Shown here piece after piece: positions 4,836-10,822 of a DNA stretch of 10,822 nt. The DNA is from an uncultured Alistipes sp. (lineage in GTDB: Bacteria; Bacteroidota; Bacteroidia; Bacteroidales; Rikenellaceae), in NCBI GenBank assembly GCA_958449275.1, contig CAUDHE010000078.1:1-10822 (forward strand), given 5' to 3'. Position 1 is the stretch's first letter; the number at the start of each line of letters is the position of its first letter. Position numbers and translations under genes: made by a program. The notes under the pieces are model-generated. The model was not told the DNA's origin. It did not search any database and worked only from the letters and a program-made list of their open reading frames with translations.

Positions 4836-7835
4836 CTATCTCTTCCTTTCACTCAAAAAATCCAATATGCCGCGCATGAGCATATCGCGCTCGCCTCCGT
4901 CGAGAATGGTCTCGAACGGAAAAGCCATCACCAGACTGCGATAATCGGAGCCGTTGTAACATACGGCCGCCGACTGGTTGTTCGTCACGTAACGCATGGC
5001 TATGTGGGCATCGCGACCGAACGGAGTGATGCACCCGGGAGACTCGACGGCATAACATTCGCGACACGGCTCGCGATTGAATCTCACGTCGGCACGCGCC
5101 ATACGCATGGGCGAAGCCGCCACCCGTGCCAAGCCGCGACGCGTGGCCATGCTGCCGTTATAGGAGAAATGCAGTACCCTGCGTGCGAACTCCCGATCTT
5201 GCGAATCGGCCTCGGGGGCTTTCCACAGATCGCATCCCACGTGACAGCCCGAAACGAATATGGAGCCTCCGCCGCGAGTGTATTCCGCTATCGCCTGCTG
5301 CAACTCGTCGGGGAAAGCCTCGAATTCATATCCCGCCGAGCCGCGACCCACGGGACACGAGCGCTGTTTGCCGAGAATGAGATCGACAATGGCATAGTCA
5401 CCCATCCTAACGGTTCCGCGCTCCACGGCCTTGGCGCTCGACGAGCAATAGGAGAATCCCGCCGCCGCGATCGATCGGCCGTGCACCACGGGATAGTCGA
5501 ACGTGTTGCCGGCTATGACTTCGGTTTCGTAATCGCTGTAGCACGATCCGAGGGCGTCGTTGTCGTTCTCCGAACGCGACAGACGACGATCGAAATTACG
5601 CTGCTCGCCGATGAAAGATATGTCTTTCACGTATGCCACGCCCGAATCGTAATAGTTGTAGAATCCCGCAACGGAATCGCCCTGAATGTTAAGCGGTGCG
5701 CTCACGCGGTCGAACCCGTTCACCACCAGCACGCGTCCCCGTTCGTTAGAGGCTTTGTACGACGACAGAGTCTCGCTCGGAAAACTCTCGCCGCCCTTGT
5801 TGACGGCCGTTACACGATAACTGTAAGTACGTCCCGTCTCCTGCCGCATGCGCACCGACGTGCCGTCCACGCGTCGGCCGTTATCGAAACCGCCGTCGTC
5901 CACACGCGTGTAGACCACATAATAGTCGGGATCGGCCGAGAGTTCCAACGGATCCTCCACCGCCTGCCAGCGCAAGGTCACATCAGCCGAACCTGCTTCG
6001 GCGAACTCGACGCTGAAACCGTCGACAGGGAGCGGCTGCACGGTATAGGGGCGATTATACTGGCTCGAAAGATATCGCAATATGCCTTTATAGATGGCTC
6101 GGCTTACCAGAAACTTGAACCGCGGGTCGTTGCCGTAACGCATGTCGGCGAAATTCTGGTGCGAAAGCGACTCCAGCAACATGGTGGGCACGCACGGCAC
6201 ACGCGCCTCGTAATATGAGCGGTTCCACATTCCGCGGCGGCTCCAGTTCGGCTCATAGGCAGAGCGGATATCCTCCACCATCTGAGTCATCACTATGTCG
6301 GTCAGCTCGCGCGAAAGATAACGGTCGGCACCGCCTTCGAAACGACCGCCCTTATCCTTGGTATAGAAAATTCCGAGGGTTCCGATTATGTCGTCGTTCA
6401 GACGCACGCCCGCGTCGGAGTGGAAAGCCAAAGCCATATCGACGGGGATCCGCTTGCCCGCCTCCTTGGGCCGACGCTCCGAGCCGCCCGCAAGCGCGTT
6501 GACCCAATGGGCGCGCGACATGTAGTCGTCCTTATAATCATCCTTGTTCTCCTTGGGCGTGTAGACGTCCTCGGCGAAACCCGACCACTGAAGCCAGTAG
6601 CGCGCCCCCTCGCAGAAACGCGGATATTCGCTCGTGACGGCTTCGTAATCGATATCGTCACGCCGTAACGCAGGCGACACCTCGCGCGCTATGTTACCGT
6701 AACCGCCGCCGATCTTCACGCCGTCGGCCGACACCGTACGCCCCGCCTCGCCGCCTGCGTTGGTGAGCGTCACCAGCGTACGCTCCTCCCCCGCCGCAAA
6801 GTCGAAACTGCCGAGATAGACCCACATGCCGCCGCCCATCGTCTGGTTCACCGCGAAACGGGTCTCGCCGCCTCGGTGATGCACCGTGTAAACCGCACTG
6901 TCGGAACTGTCGGGCCCGAAGCTCGCATACGACACGTACACGGCATATTCACCGTCCTCGGGAATCGCGGCACGCCACTCGGCACGGCTTTCACTGCCGC
7001 CGACGACGCTCTTCACCGAACGGGCGGTGCCGTCGCGGAACGGGTTCTCGCCCGTGACGTAAACATCTTTTCTATGGGCAAAACCCGCGCCCGCATCGCC
7101 CCACTTTTCGGCTCCGTCGGTCTCGACGTACGAGGTGGCGTCGACGCCTTTGTCGTTATCTATTATTATCTCGTTCAACTGGGTATCCCTCTCGCGCGGA
7201 AGTAATACGTTGGCTCCCGCGTTCTCCAGCATAGGCACCAGATAGGGCAACACGAAACTCTGCGTGAACAGATCCTCCACCGTCTCCCACAGACGCGAAC
7301 GCTGCCAGCGCCATATATTCTGACCCTGATCGAAATAACGGCCGTGACTCTGCCACATGGCGATATGGCGCCCCGCAAGGCCCTCCGACGGAGTATTCTG
7401 CGACGACGCGCGGCGCACCAAAGGATGTTTCGACTGATTGGTGAAACGCACGCCGCCCTGCGACGAGGTGCGGTAATAGTGCGGAATAAGGTCCTCGATA
7501 CGACGGTTGTCGGTTATGAGCGACAGCTTGTATTTCGCATACTCCGCAGGCAGCGCCGAACGCACCGAGTCGTACATGGCCCGCACGTTATCCTCGCGGA
7601 AAGGATAGTACGACAACCCTATCGAAGCATGGATTTCGAGTTTGTCGCCCGCGGTGTTCATGCGGTCGATCTTCACCGCGCCGCCGAGGATCTCGCGGCC
7701 TACAATACGCGTCAGCACATCGGCGATCTCGCGCCTCTCGGCCGAGGTAAGATTGCGTGCGTGAAGCGACGCGGGAGCCGTCGTCGCGGCGAGCGCAACG
7801 ACGGCTAACAATATGTCAAGAAACTTTTTCATCAT
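4836..7835 (-). CDS. Secreted multidomain amidase-like protein with golvesin-like domain ('xanthan lyase' type)
   Basis: This 999-aa protein begins with a signal peptide (MMKKFLDILLAVVALAATTA, cleavage near 26). Residues 157-225 and about 460-590 together look like a divergent zinc N-acetylmuramoyl-L-alanine amidase (Amidase_3). The matching points are a first His in WQSHGRY (H164), Glu in ETVEDL (184-189), a second His in FHSDAG (H472) and a catalytic-type Glu in LLESLSHQNF (E555). Between the two parts is a beta-rich insertion (about 232-378) of the golvesin/xanthan-lyase C-terminal type. A fibronectin-III-like domain follows (about 604-695), then a C-terminal GATase-like alpha/beta domain (about 701-999, beginning RVLVVNGFD). 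Bacteroidetes homologues are often named xanthan lyase, which the domains do not support. It probably acts in the periplasm or at the surface on peptidoglycan or a related glycan. The start overlaps the symporter gene by 20 bases. The domain reading is good; the substrate is unknown. Confidence 0.82.
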   Translation of the reverse strand: MMKKFLDILLAVVALAATTAPASLHARNLTSAERREIADVLTRIVGREILGGAVKIDRMNTAGDKLEIHASIGLSYYPFREDNVRAMYDSVRSALPAEYAKYKLSLITDNRRIEDLIPHYYRTSSQGGVRFTNQSKHPLVRRASSQNTPSEGLAGRHIAMWQSHGRYFDQGQNIWRWQRSRLWETVEDLFTQSFVLPYLVPMLENAGANVLLPRERDTQLNEIIIDNDKGVDATSYVETDGAEKWGDAGAGFAHRKDVYVTGENPFRDGTARSVKSVVGGSESRAEWRAAIPEDGEYAVYVSYASFGPDSSDSAVYTVHHRGGETRFAVNQTMGGGMWVYLGSFDFAAGEERTLVTLTNAGGEAGRTVSADGVKIGGGYGNIAREVSPALRRDDIDYEAVTSEYPRFCEGARYWLQWSGFAEDVYTPKENKDDYKDDYMSRAHWVNALAGGSERRPKEAGKRIPVDMALAFHSDAGVRLNDDIIGTLGIFYTKDKGGRFEGGADRYLSRELTDIVMTQMVEDIRSAYEPNWSRRGMWNRSYYEARVPCVPTMLLESLSHQNFADMRYGNDPRFKFLVSRAIYKGILRYLSSQYNRPYTVQPLPVDGFSVEFAEAGSADVTLRWQAVEDPLELSADPDYYVVYTRVDDGGFDNGRRVDGTSVRMRQETGRTYSYRVTAVNKGGESFPSETLSSYKASNERGRVLVVNGFDRVSAPLNIQGDSVAGFYNYYDSGVAYVKDISFIGEQRNFDRRLSRSENDNDALGSCYSDYETEVIAGNTFDYPVVHGRSIAAAGFSYCSSSAKAVERGTVRMGDYAIVDLILGKQRSCPVGRGSAGYEFEAFPDELQQAIAEYTRGGGSIFVSGCHVGCDLWKAPEADSQDREFARRVLHFSYNGSMATRRGLARVAASPMRMARADVRFNREPCRECYAVESPGCITPFGRDAHIAMRYVTNNQSAAVCYNGSDYRSLVMAFPFETILDGGERDMLMRGILDFLSERKR

Positions 7836-9276
7836 CGCGGAACGATATTAGAAACAATCCGAATACGGTGAACAATGCATTGTATCCCAAAAGTTCGAAG
7901 CCGATATGATAACCGAACCTATCGGCCGCCCACCATCGGAGCCACCAGCTCAACAACGGCGACAGCACGGCTATCGCAGGCACGTAACGCTCGCGGATCC
8001 GCCGCCGGCACGCCATGCCGAATACGAACATGCCCAAAATAGGACCGTAGGTATAGCCCGCCACACGGAAAACGAGGTTTATCACGCTGTCGTTGCCGAA
8101 GCGGTCGAACACCACTATAACGACAGTCATGACCAACGCCATGACCAAATGAATACGCTTGCGCAACCTCGCCAGACGCTCTTCGTCGTAACCCGCCGCA
8201 CCGTCGAGTATGTCGAGCGTAAACGACGTGGTGAGCGATGTCAACGCCGACCCCGCCGCGGAATAGGTGCACGATATGAGTCCCACCACGAACACTGCCC
8301 CCACGATTGCGGGCAGACCGCCGTTAACGGCCACCAAGGCGAACGCTTGATCGCCCTTTTCGGGCGACGGCAACCCCGCACGGTCGATGTAGATGTAAAG
8401 AAGTGCACCGAGAACCAAGAAAAAGAGGATCACCACGATCTGACACAATGCCGTAAGCACGATGTTGATCTGCGAATCGCGCACCGTGCGGCAACTCATG
8501 TTGCGCTGCATCATATCCTGATCGAGCCCCGTCATTGCCACCAGGCACAACGCTCCGCCCGCCGCCATCTTCCAGAAATAACGCGCCGACGAGGGATCGT
8601 CGAAGAACCACATCCGCGAATAATCCGAAGCGGCCACGGCATCGTAACATTCGGCGGCAGAGAATCCCAGCCCGCGGCAGATGAACCAAATGCAAATGGC
8701 GATACTCGCCACGAGGCACAGCGACTGCAACGTATCGGTAAGTATGAGCGACCGCACCCCGCCCCACTTGGTATAGAGCCACACGAGGAGCATGGTGAAG
8801 AGGATGTTGACGATGAACGGCATGTTGAAGTAATCGAACACAAGCACCTGCATGACAGCGCACACGACATATATTTTGAGCGACGCCCCGGATATCTTCG
8901 ATACCAAAAAGCACCACGCCCCCGTCTTATGCGATGTGATGCCGAAACGCCCGTCGAGATACTCGTAGAGCGACACCACACCGCGACGGTAAAATACGGG
9001 CACCAGTACGAAAGCCACTATCAGCTGCCCCACAGTAAAGCCGACGACCATCTGCATGTAGGAGAACGAGTCCGCCGCCACCGACCCCGGCACCGAGATG
9101 AACGTGACGCCCGACATGGCGGCTCCGATCATGGCCAAAGCGGCCATGTACCACGAAGTTCGACGGTTGCCGATGAAAAATCCCGCATTGTCGACTCCGC
9201 GCCCCGAAACATAGGCCACCGAAAAGAGCAATGCCAAATAAGCCAGCAATGTCAACAATACCGAAAAAGGCGACAT
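7816..9276 (-). CDS. Sodium:solute symporter (SSS family)
   Basis: The 486-aa protein is highly hydrophobic with about 12-13 membrane segments. Features of the SSS (solute:sodium symporter, LeuT-fold) family are visible. The first core helix contains WYMAALAMIGAAMSGVTFIS (about 42-61). A conserved loop DQDMMQRNMSCRT lies at about 252-264. The Na2-site region, TYSAAGSALTSLTTSFTLDI (about 337-356), is rich in Ser/Thr. The protein imports a solute with sodium across the inner membrane; sugars, sialic acid, amino acids and vitamins are all known substrates of this family and the sequence does not choose among them. Its 3' end overlaps the amidase-like gene by 20 bases, so the two are almost certainly translated from one mRNA. 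A link between extracytoplasmic hydrolysis and uptake is plausible. Confidence 0.92.
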   Translation of the reverse strand: MSPFSVLLTLLAYLALLFSVAYVSGRGVDNAGFFIGNRRTSWYMAALAMIGAAMSGVTFISVPGSVAADSFSYMQMVVGFTVGQLIVAFVLVPVFYRRGVVSLYEYLDGRFGITSHKTGAWCFLVSKISGASLKIYVVCAVMQVLVFDYFNMPFIVNILFTMLLVWLYTKWGGVRSLILTDTLQSLCLVASIAICIWFICRGLGFSAAECYDAVAASDYSRMWFFDDPSSARYFWKMAAGGALCLVAMTGLDQDMMQRNMSCRTVRDSQINIVLTALCQIVVILFFLVLGALLYIYIDRAGLPSPEKGDQAFALVAVNGGLPAIVGAVFVVGLISCTYSAAGSALTSLTTSFTLDILDGAAGYDEERLARLRKRIHLVMALVMTVVIVVFDRFGNDSVINLVFRVAGYTYGPILGMFVFGMACRRRIRERYVPAIAVLSPLLSWWLRWWAADRFGYHIGFELLGYNALFTVFGLFLISFRDDEKVS

Positions 9277-9296
9277 AAAAAGAATTTTTTACCCCG

Positions 9297-9304
9297 CAAA
9301 TATA
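9297..9304 (-). promoter_or_regulatory. Promoter -7 box for the symporter-amidase operon
   Basis: TATATTTG on the minus strand (9297-9304) matches TAnnTTTG. It lies 20 bases upstream of the symporter ATG at 9276, so the leader would be short (about 14 bases). No good -33 TTTG is seen at the proper spacing. The box sits just to the left of the divergent plus-strand promoter. Confidence 0.5.
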
Positions 9305-9323
9305 ACAATTCGCCACAAAATAA

Positions 9324-9353
9324 TTGCAGTGTCGAATAAGTTTAATACCTTTG
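9324..9353 (+). promoter_or_regulatory. Promoter of the carboxyltransferase gene
   Basis: TTG (9324-9326) and TACCTTTG (9346-9353) are separated by 19 bases, an excellent match to the Bacteroidetes -33/-7 pattern. Transcription would start near 9360, leaving a leader of roughly 50 bases before the ATG at 9413. Confidence 0.7.
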
Positions 9354-9412
9354 CATCCATTACGGTTAGGATATTTTTTCGAAACGAGAATTGTTACATT
9401 AATACTTACACT

Positions 9413-10822
9413 ATGGCTAAATCACTCAAAATCAGGGATTTAACATTGCGCGACGGTCAGCAGTCTTCATTCGCTACCCGTATGACGCAAGAGCAGATCA
9501 ACCGTTGTCTGCCATATTATAAGGATGCGGGATTCTACGCAATGGAGGTATGGGGCGGAGCTGTGCCCGACTCGGTAATGCGTTATCTCGGTGAAAATCC
9601 GTGGACCCGTCTGGAGACCATCCACGAAACCATAGGCGACATTTCGAAACTCACCGCCTTGTCGCGCGGTCGCAACCTGTTCGGCTATGCGCCCTACACC
9701 GACGAGATCATCGACGGTTTCTGCCGCAACGCCATCGAGAGCGGACTCGGCATAATGCGTATATTCGACGCTTTGAACGATGTGGATAACGTGAAATCGA
9801 CCGTAAAATACGTGAAGCAGTACGGCGGCATAGCCGATTGCGCGGTTTGTTACACGGTCGATCCCAAATACCCCCAGCCCTCGTTCTTCCAGAAGTTGAT
9901 GGGCAAGAAAGCTCCGAAGCCCGTATTCACCGACGAGTATTTCCTCGACAAGGCTAAACAGATGGCGGCTTTGGGCGCCGACATGATTACCATCAAGGAC
10001 ATGTCGGGTCTGATTCCCCCCAAGCGTATCAGCGCGCTGGTGAAGCTCTTCAAGCAGCATGTGAACGTGCCCGTCGATTTCCACACCCACTGTACTCCGG
10101 GCTACGGTCTGGCATCGGTGTTCTCGGCCATCGCCGCAGGCGTCGACGTGGTGGACACCAACTGCTGGTGGTTCAGCGAAGGCACGGGCGCTCCCGCGTT
10201 GGAATTGGTGTATGTTTTCTGCAAGAAGATGGGCATCGACCTGGGTGTCAACATGGAGGCCGTGGCCAAGATCAACGAGCAGCTCATAAGCATCCGCAAG
10301 GAGCTCGAAATGTCGGTATTCGGAGCCGAGAAACCCGCTCCCAAACCGTTCAACCCGCTCACCGACAAGCTGCCTGCTGAGGTTGAAGCTCTGTTCGACA
10401 AGGCCGTGAAAGCCGCGCAGACCGACGATTTCGACACTCTGCTCGACGCCAGCCAGAAGATCGAGGCCCACTTCGGGTTCCCCGCTCCCAACGAGCTGGT
10501 ACAGAAGGCCGAGATCCCGGGCGGTATGTACTCCAACATGGTGGCTCAGCTCAAGCAGCTCAAGTCGGAGGATATCCTTCCCCGCGCGATGGAACTGATC
10601 CCGTCGGTACGTCTTTCGGCAGGTTTGCCGCCCCTCGTTACCCCCACCTCGCAGATCGTGGGAGCACAGGCCGTGAACTGCGCGATGGACGAGAAGGCCG
10701 GACGCCCCATGTACACCAACAAGAGTTCGCAGTTCGTGGGTCTGGTGAAGGGCGAATACGGTCACACTCCCGTGAAGATCGATCCCGAATTCCGTTTCAA
10801 GATATGCGGCGTACGCGAGGAG
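9413..10822 (+). CDS. Oxaloacetate decarboxylase alpha / pyruvate carboxylase subunit B-type carboxyltransferase, 3' end outside the window
   Basis: The frame from the ATG at 9413 is open for 470 codons to the window edge. It shows the HMGL-like TIM-barrel carboxyltransferase domain: LTLRDGQQS (residues 10-18, metal-binding Asp14), ITIKDMSG with the carboxylatable Lys195, and DFHTHCTPG with metal-ligand His224 and His226. The conserved carboxylase domain follows, with IPGGMYSNM at about 368-376. The enzyme moves a carboxyl group between biotin and a 2-oxo acid: decarboxylating oxaloacetate with a sodium pump, or making oxaloacetate as pyruvate carboxylase subunit B. The biotin-carrier part is not visible; it may be C-terminal or a separate downstream gene, and this would help choose between the roles. 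Before PGGM there is about 40 residues more than in classical OadA (about 330-367), possibly a lineage feature. The start fits the promoter upstream. Confidence 0.92.
   Translation, partial: MAKSLKIRDLTLRDGQQSSFATRMTQEQINRCLPYYKDAGFYAMEVWGGAVPDSVMRYLGENPWTRLETIHETIGDISKLTALSRGRNLFGYAPYTDEIIDGFCRNAIESGLGIMRIFDALNDVDNVKSTVKYVKQYGGIADCAVCYTVDPKYPQPSFFQKLMGKKAPKPVFTDEYFLDKAKQMAALGADMITIKDMSGLIPPKRISALVKLFKQHVNVPVDFHTHCTPGYGLASVFSAIAAGVDVVDTNCWWFSEGTGAPALELVYVFCKKMGIDLGVNMEAVAKINEQLISIRKELEMSVFGAEKPAPKPFNPLTDKLPAEVEALFDKAVKAAQTDDFDTLLDASQKIEAHFGFPAPNELVQKAEIPGGMYSNMVAQLKQLKSEDILPRAMELIPSVRLSAGLPPLVTPTSQIVGAQAVNCAMDEKAGRPMYTNKSSQFVGLVKGEYGHTPVKIDPEFRFKICGVREE

Noticed and set aside
5004..6218. 404-codon open frame on the plus strand opposite the amidase-like gene
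   Set aside because: It is antisense to a convincing multidomain protein, rich in Arg/His, with no motif and no promoter seen.
7906..9339. 477-codon open frame on the plus strand opposite the symporter
   Set aside because: The translation is extremely rich in His, Arg and Glu, with no domain. It is the shadow of the membrane-protein codons on the other strand.
9467..10765. 432-codon open frame on the minus strand opposite the carboxyltransferase
   Set aside because: It lies wholly antisense to a gene with clear catalytic motifs. The translation is rich in His, Leu, Arg and Val with no recognisable domain, as expected from the mirror of GC-biased codons.

Overview
The window looks like a Bacteroidales chromosome segment. 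It is GC-rich, its promoters show the TAnnTTTG box of this phylum, Shine-Dalgarno sequences are not evident, and the proteins resemble Bacteroidales ones. A relative of Alistipes would fit, but that is a guess from base composition and gene style.

Left part (about 1-3340): the integrase-bearing end of an integrated mobile element, all on the minus strand. Reading in the direction of transcription (right to left) it has a tyrosine integrase broken by a frameshift, an intrinsic terminator, an unrecognised 293-aa protein with its own promoter, a small MerR/excisionase-type helix-turn-helix protein, and, two bases after it, a RepA-like AAA ATPase cut by the window edge. This order is typical of Bacteroides mobilizable elements; primase and mobilization genes would be expected beyond the left edge. 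The integrase keeps all its catalytic residues but has lost about 20 bases between the core-binding and catalytic domains, so the element is probably stranded unless helped in trans.

Middle part (about 3340-9276): chromosomal minus-strand genes. A sodium:solute symporter overlaps by 20 bases a 999-aa secreted protein of the kind often labelled xanthan lyase. That protein is a divergent zinc amidase split by a golvesin-like beta domain, followed by a fibronectin-like domain and a GATase-like C-terminal domain. A nested hairpin separates it from a GatB/YqeY protein, which is followed 14 bases later by a bile-acid:sodium-symporter-family transporter. An AT-rich inverted repeat at the stop codon of that transporter marks the junction with the mobile element and is a candidate attachment site or terminator.

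Right part (9277-10822): a divergent promoter region, then a plus-strand gene for a carboxyltransferase of the oxaloacetate decarboxylase alpha / pyruvate carboxylase subunit B type, cut by the window edge. No tRNA, rRNA or CRISPR array was seen, and no gene-free stretch exceeds about 180 bases.
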